64,000 nucleotides of DNA from Leclercia pneumoniae (GTDB lineage: Bacteria; Pseudomonadota; Gammaproteobacteria; Enterobacterales; Enterobacteriaceae): the NCBI RefSeq assembly GCF_017348915.1, contig NZ_CP071383.1, positions 2,232,001 to 2,296,000 of the forward strand, given 5' to 3'. Shown one piece after another: positions 37,987-47,025 of the stretch; position 1 is the first letter of the stretch, and every line of letters begins with the position of its first letter. The notes beneath the pieces were generated by a model. It did not search any database and was not told the DNA's origin. It was given only the letters and a program-made list of their open reading frames with translations. The translations under genes were made by a program, and so were the position numbers.

Positions 37987-38179
37987 ACTCTGCCCCTGTT
38001 TATTAAATTTTTGTAAAGAGAACCAAAGTAGCGAAAAAAAAGCGTGAAGAACAGATCATTAATTCTGGCAGTCAGGCGAAGCACTTAGGGATAAATTAGG
38101 TGCTATACAAGCCGCTTATGGCGTGTTAATCCTGATAAGACACAACAAAATAATCATAAGCAATTGTCGGGCAGGAATA

Positions 38180-39376
38180 ATGAAACCATCACTCAGGCGC
38201 TCAACCGCAGCGCTGCTGGCTTCGTCATTGTTATTAACAATTGGACGCGGCGCGACCTTACCTTTCATGACCATCTACCTCACCCGCGTCTATGCGATGA
38301 GCGTGGAGAATATCGGGTATGCGCTGACGGTGGCTCTGACGATCGGCGTGGTGTTCAGTATGGGGTTTGGCATCCTCGCGGATAAGTTCGATAAAAAGCG
38401 CTATATGCTGGTCTCCATTACGGCATTTATCTTCGGCTTTATCGCCATTCCGCTGGTGGATAATGTCACCCTGGTGGTGCTCTTCTTTGCCATGATTAAC
38501 TGCGCCTACTCGGTCTTCGCCACCGTGCTAAAGGCCTGGTTTTCCGATGTGCTTACCCCAGGCCAAAAGGCGAAAATTTTCTCGCTCAATTACAGCTTTC
38601 TTAACATCGGCTGGACCATCGGCCCGCCGATTGGCACCCTGCTGGTGATGTACAGCCTGCAACTTCCCTTCTGGCTGGCGGCGCTCTGCGCTGCGCTGCC
38701 GCTGGTCTTTATCCAGCTATGGGTGCAGCGTGTCGAAGCCGCTACCAGCGAATCCGCGCCCGTCGCCTGGCAGCCTTCAATACTGCTGAAAGACCGGGCG
38801 CTGTTCTGGTATACCCTCTCTGGTCTGCTCGCCTCCTACGTGGGCGGCTCCTTCGCCAGCTGTATCTCTCAGTATGTCCTGGCCGCCGATTACGACAGCG
38901 ACTTTGCCCAACAGGTGGTGGCGGTGGTCCTGCCGGTCAACGCGGCGATGGTGGTCTCTTTGCAATACCTGATTGGCCGTAAGCTGACGGGTAAAAATAT
39001 CCGCCCGCTAATGACTCTGGGGACACTCTTTTTCGTGCTGGGGCTGGCAGGCTTTATGGTGTCGGGAAATAACCTGATTTACTGGGGCGTGGCGGCGGCG
39101 ATCTTTACCGTCGGCGAGATTATCTATGCCCCGGGGGAATATATGTTGATCGACAATATCGCGCCGCCGGGGATGAAGGCCAGCTACTTTTCCGCACAGG
39201 CGCTGGGCTGGCTGGGCGCGGCCTTTAATCCCATGATTACCGGGATTATCCTCACCCATCTGCCGCACTGGTCGCTGTTTGCCATCATGATGGTGGCGAT
39301 CGTTATTGCCTGGCTGATGATCCTGCGAGGGATGAACGTGAAGGCGTGGCAGGGTGACGTTCCTGAGACCGTATAA
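38180..39376 (+). CDS. ydeE: MFS transporter YdeE
   Basis: 398 residues from the ATG at 38180 (AGGAA upstream). Twelve-helix MFS protein; 'GFGILADKFDKKRYMLVS' is motif A and 'APGEYMLIDNIAPPGMKASYF' region is typical of YdeE, a dipeptide exporter in E. coli. Position next to eamA is conserved. Confidence 0.93.
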   Translation: MKPSLRRSTAALLASSLLLTIGRGATLPFMTIYLTRVYAMSVENIGYALTVALTIGVVFSMGFGILADKFDKKRYMLVSITAFIFGFIAIPLVDNVTLVVLFFAMINCAYSVFATVLKAWFSDVLTPGQKAKIFSLNYSFLNIGWTIGPPIGTLLVMYSLQLPFWLAALCAALPLVFIQLWVQRVEAATSESAPVAWQPSILLKDRALFWYTLSGLLASYVGGSFASCISQYVLAADYDSDFAQQVVAVVLPVNAAMVVSLQYLIGRKLTGKNIRPLMTLGTLFFVLGLAGFMVSGNNLIYWGVAAAIFTVGEIIYAPGEYMLIDNIAPPGMKASYFSAQALGWLGAAFNPMITGIILTHLPHWSLFAIMMVAIVIAWLMILRGMNVKAWQGDVPETV

Positions 39377-39381
39377 AACAG

Positions 39382-39401
39382 AGGCGAGGATCCCCTCGCC
39401 T
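39382..39401. terminator. Terminator hairpin between ydeE and zinT
   Basis: Stem AGGCGAGG (39382-39389), loop ATCC, stem CCTCGCCT (39394-39401), between the convergent stop codons. T-runs are weak. Confidence 0.7.
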
Positions 39402-39409
39402 TGTAGAAA

Positions 39410-40051
39410 TTAGTGGTGCAGCATCTCGTCAACCACCTGCTCTTTGTACATCTCGTTCGGATAGTAGGTTGGCCAGTTATCCATCTCTTTCAGCAGCGCT
39501 TCATGCGAGGTGTTGCCCATAAAGATATGGAAATGGGCTGACTGACGCGGGCCAATGGTGTGGTCACTGAACTGAACGAACTTCGGCGCCTTGCTGCTGG
39601 CATCCTTACACTCGAACAGATAACGCACTCCCTTCTTACCGGACGCGTAGGTCAGGATTTTATAACCGTTAGAGACGTATTCACAGCGGCTCACGTTCTT
39701 ACCGGTGTGGAACTCCATCACGTTGTTTTCAATTCCGATGGTCTCTACGTCGGTGGCATAACCCGTGCGGTAATAGGCTTTAATCTCGTCAAAAGATTTG
39801 CTCTTCTCTTTTTCCGCTTTCTTTTTGAATACCGGGTCTAAATCACCGCTCAGCAGGAACGGATAGACCGACTGCCAGACGCCGTCCCAGTTGGAGAGCG
39901 GGCGCTCTTGCACATCTTTATCGTCAAATACGCCGTTCGCCGCTTTCTGTTCCGCTTCGGTCATCTGATGACCATGTGAATGGGCCCAGGCCTGGCCACC
40001 CATCAACAGCGCCCCCAAAGTCATTGCAAGTTTACCAATCTGTCCAGCCAC
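39410..40051 (-). CDS. zinT: Periplasmic zinc-binding protein ZinT
   Basis: 213 residues with a signal peptide ending near 'AWA-HSHGH'. The His-rich N-terminus 'HSHGHQM' and the ZinT core '[15 protein letters not shown]' supply zinc ligands; the fold is a calycin barrel. It hands zinc to ZnuA or acts in heavy-metal stress. A Zur box stands 33 bp upstream. Position here, beside urt, differs from E. coli. Confidence 0.95.
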   Translation of the reverse strand: MAGQIGKLAMTLGALLMGGQAWAHSHGHQMTEAEQKAANGVFDDKDVQERPLSNWDGVWQSVYPFLLSGDLDPVFKKKAEKEKSKSFDEIKAYYRTGYATDVETIGIENNVMEFHTGKNVSRCEYVSNGYKILTYASGKKGVRYLFECKDASSKAPKFVQFSDHTIGPRQSAHFHIFMGNTSHEALLKEMDNWPTYYPNEMYKEQVVDEMLHH

Positions 40052-40083
40052 TCTTCTGTCCTCACTCCGTTGTTAAGAGCGAG

Positions 40084-40102
40084 GATGTTATAATATAACA
40101 TC
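40084..40102 (-). promoter_or_regulatory. Zur operator of zinT
   Basis: GATGTTATAATATAACATC is a 19-bp palindrome with one central mismatch and fits the gammaproteobacterial Zur consensus around GTTATA-ATATAAC. It lies just upstream of zinT, so zinT should be derepressed under zinc shortage. Confidence 0.9.
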
Positions 40103-40119
40103 ACCAGACGCAACGCCCT

Positions 40120-40818
40120 TTAAATGGCGACCAGACCGCGTACCCCCTCCTGCTCCATATTCTCGCCGCGGCCACGCTGAATGATGCTCCCCCGCGACAT
40201 CAGCAGATAACTGTCCGCCAGCCCGGCGGCAAAATCATAAAACTGCTCGACCAGCAAAATGGCCATATCCCCCCGGTTCGCCAGCTCGCGGATCACCTGG
40301 CCAATCTCTTTGATCACCGAAGGCTGAATGCCTTCGGTAGGTTCATCCAGAATAAGTAACTGCGGCCGACTGGCCAGCGCCCGGCCAATGGCCAGCTGCT
40401 GCTGCTGCCCGCCGGAGAGATCGCCGCCGCCGCGATGTTTCATCTCCTGCAGAACGGGGAAAAGCTGCCAGATATCGTCTGGCACCCGCTTCGCTTCACG
40501 CGCCGGAAAACGTGATAACCCCAGCAGTAGGTTCTCTTCCACCGTCAGACGGGGGAAGATCTCCCGTCCCTGCGGCACATAGGCCACCCCGGCCTGTACC
40601 CGCTGGTGCGGCGAGGCTTTGGTGATCTTTTTACCCTGCCAGATAACCTCGCCAGTGCGGGCGGGCACCAGCCCCATCAGGCATTTCAGCAAGGTGGTTT
40701 TCCCTACCCCGTTACGCCCCAGCAGGCAGGTCACCTCTCCGGTATGCGCCTCGAAGCTCACGCCGCGCAGGATATGGCTTCCGCCGTAGTACTGATTCAG
40801 TTCGTTAACCTGTAGCAT
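40120..40818 (-). CDS. urtE: Urea ABC transporter ATPase UrtE
   Basis: 232 residues from the ATG at 40818 (AAGGAG upstream). Walker A 'GRNGVGKTTLLKC', signature 'LSGGQQQQLAIGRAL', Walker B 'LLILDEPTEG'. LivF-type ATPase of the urea uptake system. Last gene of urtABCDE. Confidence 0.93.
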   Translation of the reverse strand: MLQVNELNQYYGGSHILRGVSFEAHTGEVTCLLGRNGVGKTTLLKCLMGLVPARTGEVIWQGKKITKASPHQRVQAGVAYVPQGREIFPRLTVEENLLLGLSRFPAREAKRVPDDIWQLFPVLQEMKHRGGGDLSGGQQQQLAIGRALASRPQLLILDEPTEGIQPSVIKEIGQVIRELANRGDMAILLVEQFYDFAAGLADSYLLMSRGSIIQRGRGENMEQEGVRGLVAI

Positions 40819-40828
40819 GGCTGGCTCC

Positions 40829-41626
40829 TTAGCGGCCAAGATAGACTTCAATCACCTGTTCGTTGGCCTGAACGTCACGCAGCGATCCTTCCGCCAGGAC
40901 CCGCCCCTGATGTAACACCGTGACGTGATCGGCAATGGTTTCAACAAACCCCATATCATGCTCTACCACCATCAGAGAGTGTTTTCCCGCCAGGGTGCGA
41001 AACAGCTCGGCCGTGTATTCCGTTTCCGCATCGGTCATGCCGGCGGCAGGTTCGTCCAGCAACAGGAGATGCGGATCCTGCACCAGCAACATGCCAATCT
41101 CCAGAAACTGTTTCTGCCCGTGCGAAAGAAGTCCTGCCAGACGATCCCGCTCGGCGCTCAGCCGCAGCAGAGTCAGCATCTCATTGATGCGGTCCCCCTG
41201 CTCGCTGCTCAGACGCGCCCGCAGGCTGGCCCAGACCGTTTTATCGCCCTTCATCGCCAGCTCAAGGTTTTGCCAGACGGTAAGCGCCTCGAAGACCGTC
41301 GGTTTTTGAAACTTACGCCCAATCCCCTGACGGGCAATCATCATCGGCTCAAGAGTGGTGAGATCGGTCGATTGATCATAAATGGCCCGCCCGCTCTGGG
41401 GGCGCGTTTTGCCGGTAATCACATCCATCAGCGTGGTTTTGCCCGCCCCGTTGGGACCGATTACGCAACGCAGCTCGCCCACGCCAATATTGAGCGAGAG
41501 ATCGCTCAGGGCTTTAAAGCCATCGAAGCTGACGGTAATGTTTTCCAGCTGCAGGACCGGGTCGGTCTGGTCGCGGAAGCGATCCCCCGGCAGCTGGCGG
41601 GTAAAGAGGGTTTCGGCGGGCTGCAT
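40829..41626 (-). CDS. urtD: Urea ABC transporter ATPase UrtD
   Basis: 265 residues. Walker A 'GPNGAGKTTLMDV', Walker B 'LLLLDEPAAGMT', signature-like 'LSHGQKQFLEIGMLL'. LivG-type subunit pairing with UrtE. Its ATG overlaps the urtC stop by one base. Confidence 0.93.
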   Translation of the reverse strand: MQPAETLFTRQLPGDRFRDQTDPVLQLENITVSFDGFKALSDLSLNIGVGELRCVIGPNGAGKTTLMDVITGKTRPQSGRAIYDQSTDLTTLEPMMIARQGIGRKFQKPTVFEALTVWQNLELAMKGDKTVWASLRARLSSEQGDRINEMLTLLRLSAERDRLAGLLSHGQKQFLEIGMLLVQDPHLLLLDEPAAGMTDAETEYTAELFRTLAGKHSLMVVEHDMGFVETIADHVTVLHQGRVLAEGSLRDVQANEQVIEVYLGR

Positions 41627-42699
41627 TATTTTTCTCCCTTACGTAACAGGCCAATCACGCCGCGCGGCAAGAACAGCGTGACGGCGATGAAAATCAGGCC
41701 GAGGAACAGCTGCCAGTATTCCGGCATCGCCACGGTAAAGACGCTTTTAGCTCCGTTAACCAGCGCCGCCCCGATCACCGGGCCAATGAGCGTGCCGCGC
41801 CCGCCCAGCGCCACCCAGATGGCGGCCTCAATGGAGTTTGTGGGCGACATTTCGCTGGGGTTGATGATGCCCACCTGCGGCACATACAGCGCACCTGCCA
41901 GCCCGCAGAGGACGGCCGAGAGAGTCCAGACCAGCAGCTTAAAGCCGCGCGGATCGTAACCGCAGAAGGTAAGGCGGTTTTCCGCGTCGCGTACCGCCGT
42001 CAAAATGCGGCCAAACTTGCTTTTCGCCAGCGCATAGCCGATAGCCAGCGAGGCGGCCAGCAGCAGCACGGTGGCAAGAAACAGCGTAATGCGCGTCGAG
42101 ATGGCGGTGACCGGGAAGCCCAGCAGCGTGGTAAAACCGGTGAAGCCGTTGTTGCCGCCAAAGCCGGTCTCATTGCGAAAGAAGAGCAGCATTCCGGCAA
42201 AGGTGAGCGCCTGAGTCATGATCGAGAAATAGACCCCTTTGATCTTTGACCGGAAGGCAAACCAGCCGAATACCAGCGCCAGCAGACCGGGAGCCAGAAC
42301 AATCAGCGCCAGCGCCCACGCAAAGTGCTGCGTCCCCCACCAGAACCAGGGTAACTCGTTCCAGGAAAGAAACGACATAAAGGCGGGCAACGCATCGCCC
42401 GAGGCCTGACGCATCAGGTACATACCCATGGCATACCCGCCGAGGGCGAAGAAGATCCCGTGCCCCAGTGACAACATGCCCGCGTAACCCCAGACCAGAT
42501 CGAGGGCCACCGCTACGATGGCGTAGCAGAGAATTTTGCCAACCAGGGTCAACATCCAGGTCGATACTGCCAGCGGATGGGTGGCCGGCAAGAGCGACAG
42601 AAAGGGCAGCACCAGGAGCGCCGCCAATAGCAGACTGCCGACAATCGGTGCGGTACGTGGCGCTTTGCGCGCCAGGGTTAATGTCAGTGGCTGGCTCAT
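41626..42699 (-). CDS. urtC: Urea ABC transporter permease UrtC
   Basis: 357 residues, LivM-type permease with about nine helices; 'DLVWGYAGMLSLGHGIFFALGGY' region and 'NSIEAAIWVALGGRGTLIGP' are family hallmarks. Overlaps urtB by one base and urtD by one base, so translation of the operon is coupled. Confidence 0.93.
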   Translation of the reverse strand: MSQPLTLTLARKAPRTAPIVGSLLLAALLVLPFLSLLPATHPLAVSTWMLTLVGKILCYAIVAVALDLVWGYAGMLSLGHGIFFALGGYAMGMYLMRQASGDALPAFMSFLSWNELPWFWWGTQHFAWALALIVLAPGLLALVFGWFAFRSKIKGVYFSIMTQALTFAGMLLFFRNETGFGGNNGFTGFTTLLGFPVTAISTRITLFLATVLLLAASLAIGYALAKSKFGRILTAVRDAENRLTFCGYDPRGFKLLVWTLSAVLCGLAGALYVPQVGIINPSEMSPTNSIEAAIWVALGGRGTLIGPVIGAALVNGAKSVFTVAMPEYWQLFLGLIFIAVTLFLPRGVIGLLRKGEK

Positions 42700-44273
42700 T
42701 AGTCAATTACCCTCCCTTTCAGTGCAAACAGACCCTGCGGGCGTTTCTGGATAAACAGAATAATCGCCACCAGGATGAGTATTTTGCCCAGCACGGCGCC
42801 CATCTGCGGCTCCAGAATTTTATTGAAGATACCCAGCCCGAACGCGGCCGCGACGCTACCTGCCAGCTGTCCGACGCCCCCGAGTACAACCACCAGGAAG
42901 GAGTCGATGATATAGCCCTGACCCAATTCAGGACCGACGTTGCCCAGTTGCGAAAGCGCCACGCCGCCCAGCCCGGCAATGCCGGATCCGAGGCCAAACG
43001 CCAGCATATCGACCCGCCCGGTGGGCACCCCGCAGCAGGCAGCCATATTGCGGTTTTGCGTGACTGCCCGGACGTTGAGCCCGAGACGCGTTTTGTTCAG
43101 CACCAGCCAGGTGAAGAACAGCACCATCATGACAAACACAAGCACGACAATGCGGTTCCACGGCAATATCAGATTGGCAAAAACCTGTACCCCGCCGGAG
43201 AGCCAGCCGGGGTTTGCGACTTCGAGGTTTTGCGCCCCAAACCCCATACGCACCAGCTGGATCAGCATCAGGCTGATGCCCCAGGTGGCGAGCAGCGTCT
43301 CCAGCGGACGGCCATACAGATGGCGGATCACCGTGCGCTCCAGCGCCATTCCAATCCCGGCAGTTAGCAGAAAGGCGACCGGCAGCGCCACCAGCGGATA
43401 GAGCCCCAGCCACTGAGGCGTGAATTGCGCCATCGCCTGCTGCACAATCCAGGTGGCGTACGCGCCCAGCATCAGCATTTCGCCATGCGCCATATTGATC
43501 ACCCCCAGCAGGCCATAGGTGATCGCCAGCCCGAGCGCCGCCAGCAGTAAAATGGAGCCGAGTGACAGCCCCATAAAGGCCTGGCCCAGAAGATCGCCTA
43601 TCATCAGCCGACGCTCAATCTGCTTCAGACTGTGGCTTGCCGCCGCGCGTACGCTGGCATCGGGTTCGGTTTGCGCCTGCGTGTAGGGCGTAAGCAGCGC
43701 CTGCGCCCCGGCGTCGTCCGCCTCACCCAGCGCGGTCACGGCCTGGCGGCGCACTTCTGCCTGTGGGCTGGACAGTTGCAGGCGGGCAATCGCCAGATTG
43801 AGCGCCTGGCGTATCGCCTCGTTTTGCTCGGCGTTCAGCCGCTGCTGCATAAAACCCAGCATCGCGGGCTGGGCATCCCGCTGCAGCAACTTTGCCGCAG
43901 CAAGACGATCCGTGACGTTGTCACTGATAAGCTGATGGGTTGCCAGCGCGGTGGCGGCGGCAATACGTAGACGGTTAGTCAGCCGCACCGCCTTAGGCTG
44001 CCCCTGCGGCGTCGCGGCGCTGCCCAGGGTGTCATAGCGCCCGTTGTGGCGGGTAAAGGCGTGTTTCTTTGCATCGACGTAAAGATTCTCCTGTTGCAGT
44101 GCCTGTAACAGCGGCAGCCTGGCGGGGTCCGGCGTTGTTGCCCACTCCCCGAGCAGTACCGCCTGCTGGCTGCGGCTGGCGGCAACAAAGGTATCGGCGT
44201 CCGTTGCCTGCGCCATCCCTGGCACCAGCCCGGCAAGCCACATGATGGCGATGAGTAAGCGCAGCATGCTCAT
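42699..44273 (-). CDS. urtB: Urea ABC transporter permease UrtB
   Basis: 524 residues. A signal peptide and a periplasmic helical-repeat region of about 200 residues, typical of UrtB, precede a LivH-type permease ('INMAHGEMLMLGAYATW', 'NRNMAACCGVPTGRVD'). Forms the membrane channel with UrtC. Confidence 0.94.
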   Translation of the reverse strand: MSMLRLLIAIMWLAGLVPGMAQATDADTFVAASRSQQAVLLGEWATTPDPARLPLLQALQQENLYVDAKKHAFTRHNGRYDTLGSAATPQGQPKAVRLTNRLRIAAATALATHQLISDNVTDRLAAAKLLQRDAQPAMLGFMQQRLNAEQNEAIRQALNLAIARLQLSSPQAEVRRQAVTALGEADDAGAQALLTPYTQAQTEPDASVRAAASHSLKQIERRLMIGDLLGQAFMGLSLGSILLLAALGLAITYGLLGVINMAHGEMLMLGAYATWIVQQAMAQFTPQWLGLYPLVALPVAFLLTAGIGMALERTVIRHLYGRPLETLLATWGISLMLIQLVRMGFGAQNLEVANPGWLSGGVQVFANLILPWNRIVVLVFVMMVLFFTWLVLNKTRLGLNVRAVTQNRNMAACCGVPTGRVDMLAFGLGSGIAGLGGVALSQLGNVGPELGQGYIIDSFLVVVLGGVGQLAGSVAAAFGLGIFNKILEPQMGAVLGKILILVAIILFIQKRPQGLFALKGRVID

Positions 44274-44290
44274 GGCTGATCTCCCTGAAT

Positions 44291-45562
44291 TTAGTTACTG
44301 GCGGTTTTGATAGGGGTGTCGGGTTTTTTATCGTTACCGGCGATAAACGGGCTCCATGGCTGAGCGCGCACCGTGGCATCGGTCTGCCAGACCACGTTGA
44401 ACTGACCGTTATCTTCGATTTCACCGATCATCACTGGCTTATGCAGGTGGTGGTTGGTTTCATCCATAGTCAGGGTGAAGCCAGACGGCGCTTTAAAGGA
44501 CTGGCCCGCCATGGCGGCACGTACTTTATCCACGTCGGTGGTACCGGCCTTCTCAACCGCCTGAGCCCACATATGGATCCCCACATAGGTGGCTTCCATC
44601 GGGTCATTGGTCACCACGGTATCGGCGTTCGGCAGCTTATGCGCTTTGGCGTAGGCTTTATACGCGGCTACAAACTGCTGGTTGTCAGCGTTATCGACCG
44701 ATTCGAAATAGTTCCAGGCGGCCAGATTCCCCACCAGCGGTTTGGTGTCGATACCGCGCAGCTCCTCTTCCCCAACCGAGAAGGCGACGACCGGCACGTC
44801 GGTGGCTTTTACCCCCTGGTTCGCCAGCTCTTTATAGAAGGGAACGTTAGAGTCGCCGTTAATGGTAGAGACCACTGCGGTTTTGCCGCCAGCGGCAAAT
44901 TTTTTGATACTGGAGACGATGGTCTGGTAGTCGCTGTGACCAAAGGGCGTATAGACCTCTTCAATATCTTTATCCTGAACCCCTTTCGAGTGCAGATAAG
45001 CGCGCAGGATTTTGTTAGTGGTGCGTGGATAGACGTAGTCGGTGCCCAGCAGGAAGAAGCGCTTCGCGCTGCCGCCATCTTCACCCAACAGATACTCCAC
45101 CGCCGGGATCGCCTGCTGGTTAGGTGCCGCGCCGGTGTAGAAAACGTTCGGCGACATCTCTTCCCCTTCGTACTGGACCGGATAGAAAAGCAGGCCGTTC
45201 AGCTCTTCAAATACCGGCAGAACCGATTTACGCGAGACCGAGGTCCAGCAGCCGAACACCGCGGCAACCTTATCCTGGCTCAGCAGTTGGCGCGCTTTTT
45301 CAGCAAACAGCGGCCAGTTCGAGGCGGGATCCACCACCACCGGCTCCAGCTTTTTGCCCAGCACTCCCCCTTTGGCGTTAATTTCATCAATAGTCATTAA
45401 CGCCACGTCTTTCAGCGGCGTTTCAGAAATAGCCATCGTGCCGGAGAGTGAGTGCATGATGCCGACTTTGATCGTTTCAGCGGCCTGAACGCTGAAACTC
45501 ATCCCCATGGCCACCACAGAGGCGGAGAGAGCAAAAGCTTTTATTAAGGTACGACGGTGCAT
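44291..45562 (-). CDS. urtA: Urea ABC transporter binding protein UrtA
   Basis: 423 residues from the ATG at 45562 (AGGAG upstream). The signal peptide begins 'MHRRTLIKAF', with a double arginine, and is cleaved after 'VQA'. Type I periplasmic-binding fold: 'KVGIMHSLSGTMAISETPLK', 'GCWTSVSRKSVLPVFEE' and 'YVGIHMWAQAVEKAG' are UrtA hallmarks. First gene of urtABCDE, under a sigma-54 promoter. No urease gene is in the window. Confidence 0.95.
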   Translation of the reverse strand: MHRRTLIKAFALSASVVAMGMSFSVQAAETIKVGIMHSLSGTMAISETPLKDVALMTIDEINAKGGVLGKKLEPVVVDPASNWPLFAEKARQLLSQDKVAAVFGCWTSVSRKSVLPVFEELNGLLFYPVQYEGEEMSPNVFYTGAAPNQQAIPAVEYLLGEDGGSAKRFFLLGTDYVYPRTTNKILRAYLHSKGVQDKDIEEVYTPFGHSDYQTIVSSIKKFAAGGKTAVVSTINGDSNVPFYKELANQGVKATDVPVVAFSVGEEELRGIDTKPLVGNLAAWNYFESVDNADNQQFVAAYKAYAKAHKLPNADTVVTNDPMEATYVGIHMWAQAVEKAGTTDVDKVRAAMAGQSFKAPSGFTLTMDETNHHLHKPVMIGEIEDNGQFNVVWQTDATVRAQPWSPFIAGNDKKPDTPIKTASN

Positions 45563-45648
45563 ATTTTCACTCCTGAAAAGAAAGCTGTGCGAAATCGTCC
45601 GCGACGACAGGACGTAGAAAGAGCAAAACATCAGTTCAGAAGTGAATG

Positions 45649-45664
45649 AGCAAAAAGGATGCCA
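45649..45664 (-). promoter_or_regulatory. Sigma-54 promoter of urtABCDE
   Basis: On the minus strand TGGCATCCTTTTTGCT has GG and GC exactly 10 bp apart, matching the -24/-12 consensus TGGCAY-N5-TTGCW. The predicted start lies near 45638, about 75 bp before urtA. This fits nitrogen control through RpoN. Confidence 0.85.
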
Positions 45665-45715
45665 GGTTGACAGCGTGCGGGTTTAGCGAGGTTTGATGGA
45701 GGGAGGTAATGCAGC

Positions 45716-45752
45716 GGCACAGCGTTGCATTAAATAAGTGCAACGCTGTGCC
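45716..45752. promoter_or_regulatory. NtrC-like palindrome upstream of urtA, also 3' hairpin of the methyltransferase gene
   Basis: A 14-bp perfect inverted repeat, GGCACAGCGTTGCA (45716-45729) and TGCAACGCTGTGCC (45739-45752). Its core, TGCA-N9-TGCA, has the spacing of NtrC sites (TGCACY-N5-RGTGCA) and lies about 95 bp upstream of the predicted sigma-54 start. It is also 8 bp from the stop of the neighbouring leftward gene, so it may double as a terminator. Confidence 0.6.
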
Positions 45753-45759
45753 TCATTTT

Positions 45760-46863
45760 TTACCAGACTTCGCTGGCGATGCGGGTGACCAGGCGAACCT
45801 TGTCCCACTGTTGTGCTTCGGTCAGGCTATTGCCCTCTTCCGTTGATGCAAACCCGCACTGCGGGCTGAGGCAGATCTGCTCTTTAGCCACATACTGGCT
45901 CGCCTCTTCCAGACGCGCTTTCACCCCTTCTGGGTTCTCCAGCTCGCCGTTTTTGGTCGTGATCAGCCCCAACACCACCTGCTGCTTGCCCGGACGGACG
46001 AAACGAAGGGGAGCAAAATCACCGCTGCGATCGTTATCGTACTCCAGGAAGAAAGCGTCAACGTTCACCGTGCCAAACAGAACTTCGGCCACCGGCTCGT
46101 AGCCGCCCTCCGAGATCCAGGTTGAACGGAAGTTACCGCGACAAACGTGCAGGCCGATGGTGAGGTCGTCGGGCTTGCCCTCCAGCGCTTTGTTCAGAAC
46201 ACGCGCATAGGTACGGGCCAGTTGCTCGGGATCGTCACCGCGCTCGATGATCTGCCGACGCTGGTCGTCAGAGCAGAGATAGGCCCAGACGGTGTCATCC
46301 AGTTGCAGATAGCGGCAGCCTGCTTCATAGAAGGCGTGGATCGCATCGCGCCAGGTGGTGGCCAGATCGTCAAAATAGGCATCCAGTTCAGGATAGACGG
46401 TGGCATCGATATCTTTGCGACCGCCACGGAAGTGCAGCACGCTCGGGCTGGGGATAGTCATTTTTGGCTGCGCTTCACCGCTAATGCTTTTCAGGTAGCG
46501 GAAATCTTCCAGCATTGGGTGCGCGCCAAAGCCCAGTTTGCCGGTAACCCGCACGCCGTGGGCTTTAGTCTGCACGCTGTTGAACTGAATACCCTGGCTG
46601 GAATCGTAACGCTCCACACCCTGCAGACCGTCGAAGAAATCGAAGTGCCACCAGGCGCGACGGAATTCACCATCCGTCACCACGTGCAGGCCGCAGGCAC
46701 ACTGCTGCTCAACAACATGGCGGATGGCGTCATTCTCTATGGCACGCAGCGCGCTGGCATCAATCTCACCGTTGGCAAATTTCACCCGCGCTTCTTTAAT
46801 CGCGTCAGGGCGTAAAAAACTGCCAACTACGTCGGCGCGGTATGGGGCGTTATGTCGCTGCAT
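45760..46863 (-). CDS. Cobalamin-independent methionine synthase II family protein (YxjG-like)
   Basis: 367 residues, equal to the catalytic half of MetE. Zinc ligands are seen in 'GLHVCRGNFRS' (His, Cys) and 'LSPQCGFAS' (Cys), with 'VTDGEFRRAWWHFDFF' near the N-terminus. Such proteins use a short methyl donor and homocysteine to make methionine. MetJ boxes upstream support a methionine role. Confidence 0.9.
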   Translation of the reverse strand: MQRHNAPYRADVVGSFLRPDAIKEARVKFANGEIDASALRAIENDAIRHVVEQQCACGLHVVTDGEFRRAWWHFDFFDGLQGVERYDSSQGIQFNSVQTKAHGVRVTGKLGFGAHPMLEDFRYLKSISGEAQPKMTIPSPSVLHFRGGRKDIDATVYPELDAYFDDLATTWRDAIHAFYEAGCRYLQLDDTVWAYLCSDDQRRQIIERGDDPEQLARTYARVLNKALEGKPDDLTIGLHVCRGNFRSTWISEGGYEPVAEVLFGTVNVDAFFLEYDNDRSGDFAPLRFVRPGKQQVVLGLITTKNGELENPEGVKARLEEASQYVAKEQICLSPQCGFASTEEGNSLTEAQQWDKVRLVTRIASEVW

Positions 46864-46878
46864 GCTTTTCTCCTTTAT

Positions 46879-46902
46879 CTGTCGGCAGATGATTGCCGAC
46901 AG
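46879..46902 (-). other. Leader hairpin before the methionine-synthase-like gene
   Basis: CTGTCGGCA (46879-46887) and TGCCGACAG (46894-46902) form a 9-bp perfect stem in the 5' region, 16 bp from the ATG. It may influence translation; nothing else marks it as a riboswitch. Confidence 0.45.
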
Positions 46903-46926
46903 TGATAATTCATCTTATGAATCTTT

Positions 46927-46950
46927 AGACTTCTGGATGTCTAAATGTCC
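46927..46950 (-). promoter_or_regulatory. Tandem MetJ boxes
   Basis: Three adjacent 8-mers, AGACTTCT, GGATGTCT and AAATGTCC, resemble the met-box AGACGTCT in contiguous array. They lie 64-87 bp upstream of the MetE-type gene, so that gene should be repressed by MetJ with S-adenosylmethionine. Confidence 0.8.
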
Positions 46951-47025
46951 AAAAAAGATGTCATATGCGACCCGCCACGGCAAACGAGAAAAATTCATGT
47001 GTGTTGAATAAAATTCATGTTGCAC

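Noticed and set aside
40925..41959. A 344-codon rightward frame opposite urtD and urtC
   Set aside because: It spans two genuine genes in antisense and has no start signal or motif.
42468..43367. A 299-codon rightward frame opposite urtC and urtB
   Set aside because: Crosses the gene boundary in antisense; no domain seen.
44441..45400. A 319-codon rightward frame opposite urtA
   Set aside because: The urtA frame is fully conserved with all family motifs; the opposite frame has no recognisable domain.
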